The position numbers and the translations under genes are program-made. A model generated the notes under the pieces. It was not told the origin of the DNA and made no database searches. It saw only the letters and a program-made list of their open reading frames with translations. From positions 133,340,647-133,404,646 of the forward strand of contig JAVHZZ010000005.1 of assembly GCA_036250195.1 (NCBI GenBank): a stretch of DNA of 64,000 nucleotides, in the 5' to 3' direction. This document shows positions 20,743 through 31,499 of the stretch, piece by piece; positions within the stretch are counted from its first letter, which is position 1; the number at the start of each line of letters is the position of its first letter. This DNA is from Mixophyes australis (lineage: Eukaryota > Chordata > Amphibia > Anura > Limnodynastidae).

Positions 20743-21369
20743 ATCTATAAATATCGATCAGCCAACACTTCTGGAAGAGGGGAGAGGAAAATATATACTC
20801 AACAGTGTCCACAAAAGGTAATAGAAATATATAATCATAAGATAAAAATATGTCTCCCACTCTCTGGGTTTGCTGAAAAGGTACTTATAGTTATCTCTGT
20901 AAGTGTGAAATTGCAAACGTATCTTTAATTTGTCTATATGCTTAATATGTTTGAATAGAGGTATAAGCATAGTTTTGGTACCAATTAGAATTTCTCTTTT
21001 CTGTTCATTACTCAGAGACTGTTATACCTTGTTAGCCATGGAATGAATAATTGAATGTATGTGAGTGTGATTGGGCTTTCTTTATGAGGCCAGAATCCAG
21101 GTCAGTTGCCGAACTCAAATATTACTCAGGTTAACGTTTGAAGGAGGCAAAGAATAGTCCCAAGTCACTTACGGTGAAACACAAAAATATACTATAAGGC
21201 CTTAAATAGCAGCGCGTGTATGATAAGACCAATATTTATCTGACGAGATAAAGTGTGGTATCCCTAATAACGGTTGGAGCCGGTAAACAGGGGGTTGCAT
21301 ATTAATAGTGGTTGTAGCCCTATTACCATAGCGCAGACTGACTGGAGTATAAAAAGGATAAGCTGCGCC

Positions 21370-21721
21370 ATGGGAGCATATGCAACCACACTGGAAAAGC
21401 CTAATGATAGGTTGGAAATCCCTGTTGGTTCTCCAGTGGCTGTTATGTTCCATAAATATGGAAAAAAGTCTGTTCAATATGTGCATAAATGGTTAACAAG
21501 GTGTCCTGAATTTACAGAAAAGGGAAATTTTGATTTAAATGTTTTGGGAGAAATAGGAAAGGGTGTTTCTAAAAGTAAAGAAATGCAAGCCTTACAGTTC
21601 TGGTTAAGTGAAACTACGATACCACCCCCATATATTGATCAATATATGCCAGTTAAAACTCCTAGTGCACCAGGAGAGCAAGATGACCCAATATCTGATT
21701 TGTTACCTATTGTAATAGGAA
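21370..21721 (+). pseudogene. ERV-A gag, N-terminal (matrix) part
   Basis: The frame starts MGAYATTLEKP; the Met-Gly start suggests N-myristoylation as in retroviral matrix proteins. It continues through VQYVHKWLTRCPEF and PPPYIDQYMPV. PPPY is the late-domain motif that recruits NEDD4-type ligases in gammaretroviral Gags. An upstream in-frame ATG at 21274 exists, but the Met-Gly start is preferred. The frame runs into a CR1 fragment at about 21722. ERV-B holds the homologous region at 47190-46900, where the motif reads PPYID. Confidence 0.78.
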
Positions 21722-22321
21722 AGGGTTCAGAGAAGGGCGACAAAATTGATAAAGGGTATGGAGTCATTAAGTTATGAGGAAAGGTTAGCCAGTTTAGGCA
21801 TGTTTACTTTAGAAAAGAAGAGGCGTCTAAGGGGAGATATGATTACTATGTACAAATACATTAGGGGTCAATACAGAGAGCTTTCATGGGAACTTTTTAC
21901 CCCAAGGACCATACACAGGACACGTGGTCATCCCCTAAGGTTAGAGGAGAGGAAATTTCACAACCAGCAAAGGAAGGGGTTCTTTACAATAAGGGCAGTC
22001 AAGATATGGAATTCATTGCCAGGGAAGGTTGTGATGGCAGATTCAATAGATGTGTTTAAGAAAGGGTTACACAAATTTTTAGCGGAAAGGTGTATCCAGG
22101 GATACGACCGTTAATTTAAAATAAAGGATAGTAGTGGATATAGGGTAAAAATTGGATTGCAATATTGAGTCTGGGGGGATTTTCAAAATTGAAACAGATG
22201 GGCGGTTGCCTACTCTGGATTAATTTCAAATATAAGTGCAGGATCGCAAGAGATCCAAAATAGGTTGAACTTGATGGACTGGTGTCTTTTATCAACCTCA
22301 TCAACTATGTTACTATGTTAC
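21722..22321 (+). mobile_element. CR1 3' fragment inserted in ERV-A gag
   Basis: A 600-bp 5'-truncated copy of the CR1 family seen at 2058-6523. It includes the last approximately 125 RT codons (LIKGMESLSYEERLASLGMF to the stop at 22112-22114), the 3' UTR and terminal TATGTTAC repeats. The gag frame resumes immediately after it. Confidence 0.9.
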
Positions 22322-22790
22322 TAGATATACCACAGGGAGATAAAATTGTGGATCAAACAAAAAGGGATGATGAAATTGTTGTAAGGTCTGATGAGCATCA
22401 AAAATTAGATGAGGATATGGTGGAAGAAATAAGGGGAGCAGTAGGAGGTCTGGTTACTGAGGTTAAAAAACCTCTTATGGGTAAAGATTATGCAAATATA
22501 TCTGCAGATAACATTTCCAGTATTCCAAGACGTGGAAAGTCCTATGAGGTCCGTATGCTTCCTTTGACAACTATTACTACAGATCAGGGAGCTCAGTGGA
22601 TAGCTCATGTCCCTTGGACACGAACTGAATTGAATTAAATTGTTACAGAATGTAAAGATTATAGAACTAAGCCAGCAGAGGTCATGATCAAATTGCAAAG
22701 ATTATACAAAACGCATAGCCCCACATTTTCAGATATACTGCAATTGTTTCATGCTTTTTTAACCTCAGATGAGCTCACTACCTTAAATAC
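22322..22790 (+). pseudogene. ERV-A gag, central part
   Basis: Gag sequence continues after the CR1 fragment with EIRGAVGGLVTEVKKPLMGK and TTDQGAQWIAHVPWTRTELN, then a frameshift into RLYKTHSPTFSDILQLFHAF. The same order is seen in ERV-B (46900-46390). It resembles the capsid N-terminal region of gamma-type Gag. It stops at the DIRS insertion near 22791. The remainder of capsid, the zinc knuckle and the protease active site are missing from ERV-A. Confidence 0.72.
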
Positions 22791-23196
22791 CCAGTGGTAG
22801 GAGATTCCAGTGGTAGGGGAATGTGTTGAGAAACACCTCTTCCCCTTCCCCGCTGAGTGAGCAAGTGGAAGATCCCTTTTTGGCGCGAAGCTTCAAAAGG
22901 AGGACGGTTGCAGCAGTCATTTGAAGAGAAGTGCACTGTTGACACATATCTTCCCCGCTGAGTATCACTTTTATTTTCTTCTGTGTGTATGTGTGTGTGT
23001 GTGCATGTGTAGACATGTATATTATAAGACAATGATGTGTTGCGAGAACTGTTGTTTATGAGAAAACTATAAAGTTATCCAAGCCTGTCTTTAAATCAGA
23101 AATACTATGATATGTTAATATAACCTAATCTGTATTTCCTGATAAATTGGAGAAGTGTTTGTGAATTTTGAAATGTGATTTAGTTTTTCTTATCTT
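22791..23196 (+). other. DIRS leader region
   Basis: Non-coding leader with a direct repeat of CCAGTGGTAGG (22798 and 22812), two CCCCGCTGAGT motifs (22850 and 22957) and a (TG)n tract near 22983-23010. No inverted terminal repeat matching the right end was recognised here, so the left end may be truncated. Confidence 0.5.
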
Positions 23197-24630
23197 GTGA
23201 TAGCAGATAAAAGCAAAACAACACGTACCAAACATAATGTCTGTTCAAACTGTAATGTTAAACTAACAAATAAACGCCTGAATCAGGGGGGGCTCTGTGC
23301 AGCCTGCACTGTGGCTCCTGTGAAACAGCCTATAGACACCTCCACCATAACGGTAGATCCTCCTGAGTGGGCGGCTGCCTTAACACAGGGAGTTAATAGC
23401 CTTGTAAATCTGTTATCTAAACCAGTTGAGATCCCAGCTGCATCTGTGGTTTCTCAGGGTATAACAGTAGGAATGACAGATGAGTCATTTTCCCCAGGGG
23501 TCGGTGTATTTCTCTCCCCAGCCCTCCCGGGGGTTTCCCAGATGGGAGAGGTGGGTTGGTCAGCGGTGGCTAAAAGCCTGGACCTGCTTACCCATCTACT
23601 GGAGAACTCCAGACACAAGCGTAGTGTTAAAAGACGTAGACAAACAGCTAAAGCGCTGTGGTCAGTGTCAGACTCTGAGAGTTCCTCAGAGGAGGAGGAG
23701 GAATTGTTGGACGATTCAGATGTGTCCATTATAGAGTCAGAAGGAAACTCTAGGCACCAGGGTATGGATGACCTGGTAAGAGCAGTTCGTCAGACCCTGG
23801 GGTTTGCTGAAGTAGAGGAGACGAAGTCCTTGGACCGCTCCCTCTTTAAGAAGGCTTCTAAGCAGGTGGTCAGGTTCCCTCCCTCAGTTGAGTTGAGGGA
23901 TATTGTAGAGGCCTCTTGGAAATATCCAGATAAAAGGTTCTCTATGCCAAGGAAGTTTGGCGTATTGTATCCCCTTCAGGAGGAGGATATGACCCGTTGG
24001 GAACAGGTGGCAAAGGTAGATACACCTGTGGCGAGATTGGTTCGTCAGACTACACTACCTGTACCCGGGTCAGCGACCTTACAGGACGCGACTGACAAGA
24101 AATTAGAATCCCTGCTGAAGTCCATCTTATCGGCCGCCGGTATTAGCCTCAGGCCAGCATTGTCCTCTACCTGGGTAGCTAGGGCCATGGACGTCTGGGC
24201 AGGGCAGTTAGAGTCTGCCTTGCAGGATTCAGATTTACTGCCTCTGGCCATGCAGCTAAGGGAGGCAGCAGGCTATGTATATGAAGCGGCCCATAATTCG
24301 ACCTCCATAGCTTCGTCTATTTCAGCTACAGCTGTAGTAGCTAGAAGGGCGTTATGGTTAAGGGCTTGGAATGCGGATTCAGAGTCTAAACGATCATTAG
24401 AATCCATCCCGTATACGGGTGGGATGTTATTTGGTTCAGAATTAGACTCCTGGACTTTACAGGCTTCAGGGGGCAAGAAGACATCCTTGCCTGTAAATAC
24501 TCCAAGACCTAGGGCTAGGCCTAGGTTTAGTTCTTTCAGACAGCCTCCTTACGGGGGCGGGTCTGGCAGAGGCCAGACTACCGATCCAGGGTCCGTGCAA
24601 TCCAGGAGACAGTCCTGTAAGGGAAGGTAA
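23197..24630 (+). CDS. DIRS gag-like protein
   Basis: 477 codons, uninterrupted. The N-terminus carries a CSNCNVKLTNK...GLCAACT pair (CxxC...CxxC), then an acidic Ser/Glu-rich segment (DSESSSEEEEELLDDSDVS). The middle has SVELRDIVEASWKYPDKRFS and FGVLYPLQEEDMTRWE. The C-terminal part has YEAAHNSTSIASSISATAVV and RRALWLRAWNADSESKRSLE, followed by an Arg/Gly-rich tail (RPRARPRF, GGGSGRGQ). The ALWLRAW and SLxSIPYTGGMLFG pattern is typical of vertebrate DIRS1-like Gag. It packages element RNA in that family. It is open from ATG to stop, in contrast to the broken pol. Confidence 0.8.
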   Translation: MIADKSKTTRTKHNVCSNCNVKLTNKRLNQGGLCAACTVAPVKQPIDTSTITVDPPEWAAALTQGVNSLVNLLSKPVEIPAASVVSQGITVGMTDESFSPGVGVFLSPALPGVSQMGEVGWSAVAKSLDLLTHLLENSRHKRSVKRRRQTAKALWSVSDSESSSEEEEELLDDSDVSIIESEGNSRHQGMDDLVRAVRQTLGFAEVEETKSLDRSLFKKASKQVVRFPPSVELRDIVEASWKYPDKRFSMPRKFGVLYPLQEEDMTRWEQVAKVDTPVARLVRQTTLPVPGSATLQDATDKKLESLLKSILSAAGISLRPALSSTWVARAMDVWAGQLESALQDSDLLPLAMQLREAAGYVYEAAHNSTSIASSISATAVVARRALWLRAWNADSESKRSLESIPYTGGMLFGSELDSWTLQASGGKKTSLPVNTPRPRARPRFSSFRQPPYGGGSGRGQTTDPGSVQSRRQSCKGR

Positions 24631-25360
24631 TCCTTTGCCCCTGTGGCGCGGAGAGCGTCTTCCGCCAAGCTGCCGGATAGACCAGCGGCATGGCTACCAC
24701 CCACCTCTGGTTCCAGAGGGAGGGGTGGGAGGACGGCTGCTTGGGTTTGCCCGGCAGCAGACGGGGTCCTCGGTAGACGAGTAGGTCCAGAATATCGTGA
24801 TAGAATCCATGGGACCAGCTCACCTCAGGTTTTGGAAAAAGTTACCTCGCTGGCTTCTGTCAAATCAGAAAGAGCTCAGGGCTGTCGATTTGCTTCGTTC
24901 AGACGAAGCTATACAGGCTTAGAATTTCCAGTAAGGGAAAAGGTTTTAGTCACACCCATTCAGGGTGCTAAGGCTAGACGAGTTGTTCAGTCTATGACCG
25001 TACTTCTAGAGTCTGAAAGGGTCACAGAGAATTTCTTGTCTAAGAATGAGTTTCTTGAGACTCGTGAGGGACTTGGTACGCAGCAGAAGGTTGTCTCCAC
25101 AGGACAAGTTGAGGTCCTAGATGGAGTGGACAGGCAGGATCAAGACAAGAGGCTGTCAGTAGTCAGGTCTTTGAAGCTGCTGGGAAAGATGGTGACATCT
25201 TTCGCGACCTTACCCTGGGCAGGGTTCCATCCCAGAAGAGCATACCCGTGCTAGAGGTACCAGTAGAGGAGGTAGGTCCTCAGCTGGTGGTTGCTGGACA
25301 AAAACCAAACAGAAGAACAAAGACAAATAAATATTTGGACGTAATGAGGGCATTACGTAT
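24631..25360 (+). pseudogene. DIRS pol remnant
   Basis: After the gag stop one frame shows GGRLGLFA-like and RFWKKLPRWL text reminiscent of the start of DIRS RT, then multiple stops. The RT active site and the methyltransferase-like region are not visible. The open frame at 24643-25254 reads through this segment but does not match DIRS pol and is probably a shadow frame. Confidence 0.45.
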
Positions 25361-25362
25361 AT

Positions 25363-25746
25363 ATGTTAAGAGATCTGCAAAGATACGTAAGACAGTCTCT
25401 ATTTGTGTTGTTTGACTTTTCCAAACGGGGATGGCCAGCATCTAAGCAAACTATTGCCAGATGGCTTACCCTGACTATCAGGGAGGCTTATGTCCAAAGT
25501 ATTAATCTCCCTGTGCCGAAACGTATTGTTGCCCATTTTACCCGGTTGGTTGGGGCGTTTTGGGCGGCTTGTAATGGAGCCACGGCGGAACAGCTGTGCA
25601 GAGCAGCCACCTGGTCCTTAGTCCATACCTTTACGAAATTCTACCAATTTAACATATTTGCGTCTGGGGACGCCTCCTTTGGCCGTAGTGTTCTGCGTGC
25701 AAGGAGATCAGAGCGGTCCCACCCTTCAGAGGGATTGCTTTTGTAA
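25363..25746 (+). pseudogene. DIRS tyrosine recombinase, C-terminal fragment
   Basis: The frame encodes SKRGWPASKQTIARWLTLTI, REAYVQSINLPVP, AHFTRLVGAFWAACNGATAE and LCRAATWSLVHTFTKFYQF. This matches the C-terminal catalytic domain of DIRS tyrosine recombinases: an Arg in the HxxR-like step (here AHFTR) and a final His/Tyr step (HTFTKFYQF) where the nucleophilic Tyr is expected. The N-terminal half is absent. The recombinase integrates the circular DNA intermediate, so no target duplication is expected. Confidence 0.72.
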
Positions 25747-25748
25747 GT

Positions 25749-26110
25749 CCCCATGGTTAAGGAATGTCCCCAGGTGGATGAAAGAGAAAACGGGATTTAT
25801 ACTTACGATAAATCTTTTTCTCTGAGTCCATCTGGGGGACACTCCGATCCCCCCCCCCCCCCGTCTTTTCGTTGTTTTGTCGCCACTCCCCCTTCTGTTG
25901 AGTGGTGTGTCTTGGTTGATTGGCCTATCTTCCTAATGGCTTTTGTAATCAAACTGAGGTATGTGGGAATTGGCGGGGGTGATATGCTGTCAGCTGAAAA
26001 AAGTTAACTCTTTGGGTGCCAGACTCCTCCCCCCGACTCAACCCCATGGTTAAGGAGTGTCCCCCAGATGGACTCAGAGAAAAAGATTTATTGTAAGTAT
26101 AAATCCCGTT
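25749..26110. repeat. DIRS terminal inverted and direct repeats
   Basis: 25789-25845 and 26054-26110 are 57-bp near-perfect inverted repeats (AACGGGATTTATACTTAC versus its complement ending GTATAAATCCCGTT). In addition, 25749-25790 and 26042-26085 are direct repeats sharing CCCCATGGTTAAGGA. About 205 bp lie between the inverted arms, including a C14 run. This fits the terminal and internal complementary repeats of DIRS elements. Confidence 0.85.
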
Positions 26111-26111
26111 T

Positions 26112-27981
26112 TTTTTATTGGCAGCAAATGCTCCTTCTAATTTATTAGGTAGAGACTTGTTGTGTAAGTTAGGATGTTCAATAAATTGTACTCCGGATGG
26201 AGTGTTTTTAGACATACCTGAGAGAAATAGACATGAAGTGCAGATAGCTCTTGATATTGATGTGAATATGCCTTATCACGACACATATGACATTCAGCCT
26301 GTATGGTGCTACCAACCAGGGCTAAATAATATGGTAGATGACATGCTAGAAAATGTACCTAGTCAGTTGTGGACTACAGATTTGGATGAGACTGGGAAAA
26401 TGAAAATTAGTCCAATCTCTATTAAATTGAAACCAAATGTAAGACTTCCCTCAATACATCAATGCCCATTGAGGCCAGAAGCTGAACAGGGTATTTTTCC
26501 TGTAATACAATCATTATTACAGCAAGGAGTTTTGCTTAAAACACAGAGTTCTTGTAACAGTATAATTTATCCGATAAAGAAGCGCGGTGGGCATAGCTAT
26601 AGGCTAGTTCGGAACCTACGGGCTATTAATGCGATAGTTGAATCCCTGCATCATGTTGTTCCAAATCCTGTAACTATTCTTATGCAAATACCAGCAGAAG
26701 CCCACGTTTTTTCAGTGGTTGATTTATGTTCTGCTTATTTTTCTATTCCTATTGATGAAAGTAGTCAATATCTGTTTGCATTTACTTATCAGGGTGAACA
26801 GTATACTTTGACTAGAATTCCCCAGGGTTTTGTGAACAGTGGTACTATATTCAGCCAAGCCTTAGCAGCTGATTTAAAGACTTTGAGATTTTCACAACAT
26901 AGTACGCTTGTACAGTATGTTGATGATTTGTTATGTTCTGAATCTTTTGAAGCTTCGGTTACAGACACTGGTGAATTGTTAACTCATTTGGCTTATTCAG
27001 GACACAAGGTGTCAAAGGGTAAAATGCAGTTTTGCAGTCCACAGGTCCTGTACATAGGACACTGTTTAACTAAAGGGAAAAGACATTTATCCCCAGATCG
27101 CATACAAGCTATTCATGATTTAACTTTACCATTAAATAAAATGAAGTTGTGTGGGTTTTTAGGGTGCTGTGGATTCTGCCGTAGTTACATATCAAACTAT
27201 TCAAGTTTAACTGCCCCTTTGTATGAACTTACAACTGATGGTGTTAAAGAACCTCTCATTCATACTGATATTACCAAAAGTTGTTTTGAGCAGCTTAAAC
27301 AAGAACTCTTAATGGCCCCTGCATTGGGTATACCGAATTATGAGTTATCATTTACTCTGTTTTGTCATGAATATTCAGGTCATGCAGCTGGTGTTTTGAC
27401 ACAGCCCCATGGGAATATCCCCAGACCTGTTGCATACTACAGCAAACAACTTGATCCCGTGGCTAGAGGGCTTCCAAATTGTTTAAAATCTGTTGCAGTC
27501 ACAGCTATGTTGGTAGACAAATATGCTAATAGTGTTGGGAAATCCACTTACTGTTCAAGTGCCACACGCTGTAGCAGCACTTTTAAATTGTCATATGACT
27601 AGACATGTTACAAATGCCAGACTAACAAAATGGGAATTGATTCTTCTCATGGCTCCAAATATTACCCTCGTCGGATGTAACGTGTTGAATCCTGCTACTC
27701 TGTTGCCTCTTGCTTCTGATAATGAATCTGATAAGATTCAAGAGGAGGGGAAGGTATATTTGAATACAGATGATAATGATTTGGTATTAAGTGAATCAGA
27801 TGAGAATACACACACAAGTGAACGTCAAAATTTTAAACATGCTCATGAACCACATGATTGTGTTGTATACATGTAGCAAACTACTGCATCATGATCAGAT
27901 TTGAAAGAAATACCATTGCAAAATCCTGATTTGATGTTATATGTAGATGGTATTTGTCATAGGTGAAATGATACAGGAGCA
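26112..27981 (+). pseudogene. ERV-A pro (C-terminal end) and reverse transcriptase
   Basis: The frame opens with the end of a retropepsin (NLLGRDLLCKLGCS), then RT. RT landmarks are the RLVRNLRAIN block, FSVVDLCSAYFSIP (first catalytic Asp), TLTRIPQGFVNSG, the catalytic YVDDLL near 26920, FLGCCGFCRSYI, and RPVAYYSKQLDPVA in the connection. The frame breaks near 27530; the downstream piece (PHAVAALLNCHMTRHV, LNPATLLPL) lies in another frame. This order and these motifs are those of gamma/epsilon-type retroviruses. The protease DTG site is missing, lost together with the gag 3' end next to the DIRS insertion. Confidence 0.85.
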
Positions 27982-29196
27982 TTGAAGTCAGGATTTGCAA
28001 TAGTGGATGATAATGTGACTGTATATTCTGAAGGCTTATCTCCACACTCTGCTCAGATCGCCGAATTAAAAGCATTAATTAAAGCTTGTCAATTGGCAGA
28101 GGATAAAACAGTAAATATTTACACTGATAGTAAATATGGGTTCGGGGTTGTTCATGATTATGCTGAAATATGGCGACAAAGAAATTTCATCACAGCTAAT
28201 GGTACACCAGTCGCTCATCATGAAATTGTAAATGAATTATTGAATGCTATTCAGTTACCAAAACAGGTAGCAGTTATTACATGCCAAGCACATATGACAG
28301 GACATGATGAAGTAACAAAAGAAAATCATAGAGCTGACTTAGCTGCTAAGAAAGCAGCAGAAAGAGACATTGCACAGATTGTTGAAAATACTATAATTCT
28401 AAATGTTGAAATACCTGATCAAATTGAACTAATTGAGATGCAAAAAGGTTGTGTTTCACAGGAAAAGGCCCGATGGGAAATGGCAGGATGTCAAATTGGT
28501 AAAGATGGACTGTGGCGTGGAAAGGGAGGTAAGTCTGTAGCTCCCAAAGCACTCTTGCCAGCACTAGCACAAATGAGTCATGGATTAACCCATGCAGGTA
28601 AGACTGCTATGAAGAATATAGTCCATATGTATTGGTATGCACCTGGATTTACAGCCATAGCTGCCAGGTACTGTGCTTCATGCATTATTTGTCTCCAAAG
28701 CAATGCAGGGAAGGCAGTAGAAACAATACCTAATCACCTGCCACCAACTGACGGCCCTTTTCAAATAATTCAAATTGATTTTATCCAACTTCCTAAGTGT
28801 AGGATGTTAGAATATGTATTCGTGTGTGTTGATCAATTTTCTGGTTGGGTTGAAGGTTACCCAGTTGCAAGAGCCACCGCTAATGTTACAGCTAAAAAGA
28901 TTGTACAAGAATTTGTATGTAGATATGGCATACCCCAGGTACTTTCTTTTGATCGAGGTCCTCATTTTATTGGATCTGTTTTTAAGCAAATGTGTGAATT
29001 GCTAGGTATAAAACAACAGCTTCATGTACCATACCATCCACAAAGTAGTGGGAAAGTTGAAAGATACAATGGAATTATTAAAAATAAACTGTCTAAAGTA
29101 TTCAAGGAAACGGGGATGCTATGGCCTGACACATTGCCAATAGTTTTACATGCTATGAGATTAACCCCTCGAGGTCCTCAATTTATCACTGTATGA
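27982..29196 (+). pseudogene. ERV-A RNase H and integrase
   Basis: 404 uninterrupted codons. RNase H shows GFAIVDDNVTVY, AELKALIKACQLA (Glu), YTDSKYGFGVVHDY (Asp) and NHRADLAAKKAA (Asp). Integrase follows with a zinc-binding HHCC region (MSHGLTHAGK then CASCIICLQ), then the catalytic core: QIDFIQLP (Asp), VLSFDRGPHFIGSVF (Asp) and SSGKVERYNGI (Glu). The first RNase H Asp lies just upstream, before an in-frame stop near 27965. The C-terminal GPY/F part (29200-29560) is shredded by stops; ERV-B retains it. The RNase H/integrase arrangement is class I (gamma-like). Confidence 0.87.
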
Positions 29197-29597
29197 GATT
29201 CTGTTTGGAAAAATTCCTAATTAACTCTGAATTGCAATACCAGTCAAAGCCAAGTTAATGATGTGACTTAACTACATTCTATCGTTTACTAAACAGTTGA
29301 GACAGATTCAAGCTGGTGTGATAGGCACACAACCGATTCCGATTGACGGAGCCTGTCATAATTTGAATTCGGGAGATTGGGTGATGGTAAGAAGTTTCTT
29401 AAGATCCGGATCGTTGACTGATCAGTTTTGAGGATCCATATCTCGTGCTATTAACGACGCAGACAGCAATAAAGGTCAAAGAAAAAAAGCACTTGGATAC
29501 ACGCTTCCCATTGTAAGAAAGCAGTCGATCCTGAACAAGTGAGAAGATAATTATCACCTTTATTCTACAAGTAAGGGATATTTCTGAGACCATAATA

Positions 29598-31371
29598 ATG
29601 TCTCAGCCCTTAAAAATGCAAGATGCTCTCCACTTGACGAAGTCAGGGGATGGAAATCTTGTGAAGAGGAAAAGACAAGAGACGGAAAGAAACTGGTATT
29701 CAGAGTTAATTGGTCCACAACCAAATTTAAAATTATGGACATTGCTATTTGTTTTAACATTAATCAAGTTTGCAATTGGTTTTTTTCTTGATCTATATGT
29801 TTACAGCCCTGTATATGGACAATAGAACAAAAATTTAACGGTTTTGGAAAGGAGATGTAAACGAGATACATCACAGGACCATTGTAAAGATTTATCTCCA
29901 ACACAAGCATGTATTTGTAAATATTGTTAGCATCATATGGAAAAACTATGCGTACAATGGTGCTTAGATGATCCACATTTTTTTAGTGATCGACATCCAA
30001 TAAATGTATTTCATTAGTTAATAGGAAAAAACGTAATACTAGTGAGTGTTGGGTTTGTACACGAGTACCTCATAGACATTATAATGTTGGTCTTATACCA
30101 TTTCCCATAAATGAAAGTAAATTAGGTGAAAAGAAATGTGGTAATAAAACAAAAGGAGAGTATAGTACTACAATGCCACCACATATAAAATTGATAAAGT
30201 ATTATAATGTGATACATGAAAATATAACATGTTATAATAAAACTGCAAAACCTACGGTTCACCAGAAAGGAGTGAATTATAAGGTACCGAAAATATATTT
30301 AGGAGCAATAAGGGAATGCTTGAGGATTGTACAGTTTAATCCTTTAACAATAATTGAAGAATTGATTAATATAACATTGAATGGAAATATAACTAGGTGG
30401 ACAATACATTTTGTTAATCAGACCAATTGTGAATTGGGCTATGAGGCGGCTCATAGTTTAATATCTGATATACCATATACACTTCCTGAAAATTTGTATT
30501 TCATATGTGGAAGGCGAGCATATAAATGGCTACCTCCAAATTCTGAAGGTATATGTTATATTGGAGAATTAATTCCTAGCACAATTATCATAGAACATCA
30601 AGATCTAGTTGACATGGTCGCTCAGAACTTAAAACACAGAACGAGGAGATCTGTAAAGACTGTAAGTACTAAATATAAACCTCCTTTTTAAAATAGAACA
30701 TTCAGTCAAAGTAAGGGTAGGTTTTGAAAAATGTTCCACTCATGGACATGTAGGATATTTAAATAATGTTGAGGCAATTGAAAAATTAGCTGATTTGTTG
30801 GATAACATTACAGAAATTTATGATGACACTTTTAGATATGTTTCCAAAGAGCTTCAAGCATATAAAACTGAATTAATCCAACATAGATTAATATTAGATT
30901 ATTTAACTGCACAAAGTAGTGGATACTGTCAAACTTTAGAAACTGTTTATGGTGTACACTGCTGCACGTACATTTACTTAAAACCCAGAAGAAGAAATAG
31001 ATAAATATATGTTAAATATTTCAAAATTATAAAATGAATTCAGAATAAGTCATAATAACATTGATATAGAAGATGATGACTGGTGGAAAAACTCATTGTG
31101 GAATCCTACTTGGTTCACAGGTATATTCTCAGGAATATCAGGGTGGTGGAAAGGACGATTTTGGACATTAGGAAAATATGCTGCTATTTTTTTAATAATA
31201 TGTACATTAATTTATCTACTTTTAAAATGTGTTCCAAGAACATTAGGAAAATTGTGCAAAGTGGGGACAAATGCTTTACAAATAAATGTAGTCTCTGATT
31301 CACAAAGGAATGTTTCTATTGCATTAAAAAATGTTAAGGAGAATAGAATATTTGTACCACAACTTAAATAA
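29598..31371 (+). pseudogene. ERV-A env remnants
   Basis: Four separate open stretches mark a decayed envelope gene. 29598-29825 encodes a basic N-terminus followed by a hydrophobic segment (LWTLLFVLTLIKFAIGFFLD), likely a long leader peptide. 30173-30691 is surface-subunit-like, with several N-glycosylation sequons and a basic RTRRS cleavage-type motif near its end. 30795-31004 is the transmembrane-subunit ectodomain, with a helical stretch followed by Cys and a CC pair. 31096-31371 carries a membrane-spanning segment (AAIFLIICTLIYLLLK) and a cytoplasmic tail. Stops and frameshifts separate all four pieces, so no functional product is expected. Confidence 0.75.
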
Positions 31372-31487
31372 GCATTTCTCTTTGATAGTCCGTTTTAAAA
31401 TAAAATATATTAATCTCTCTCTTTTAGATTTTTTTTTTAGTTGATATGTTTTCTTAGTTAAAGGTTATAGTGTGTGAATAGTTTTCA

Positions 31488-31499
31488 CAAAGAGGGGAA
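31488..31499 (+). promoter_or_regulatory. ERV-A polypurine tract
   Basis: AAAGAGGGGAA sits directly before the 3' LTR (TGTAGTGG). It primes plus-strand synthesis. ERV-B has the equivalent ACAAAAGGGAGGGA before its 3' LTR. Confidence 0.85.

Larger units (their letters stand above)
22791..26110 (+). mobile_element. DIRS-like tyrosine-recombinase retrotransposon, internally deleted
   Basis: About 3.3 kb on the plus strand has a 5' leader, an intact-looking gag (23197-24630), degraded pol (24631-25360), a tyrosine recombinase C-terminal fragment (25363-25746) and a 3' terminal hairpin (25749-26110). The RT/RNase H core is largely missing. The left boundary is placed by where ERV gag similarity stops. 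Confidence 0.78.

Noticed and set aside
24643..25254. 203-codon ORF after DIRS gag
   Set aside because: No DIRS RT motif in this frame; another frame shows RT-like fragments with stops.
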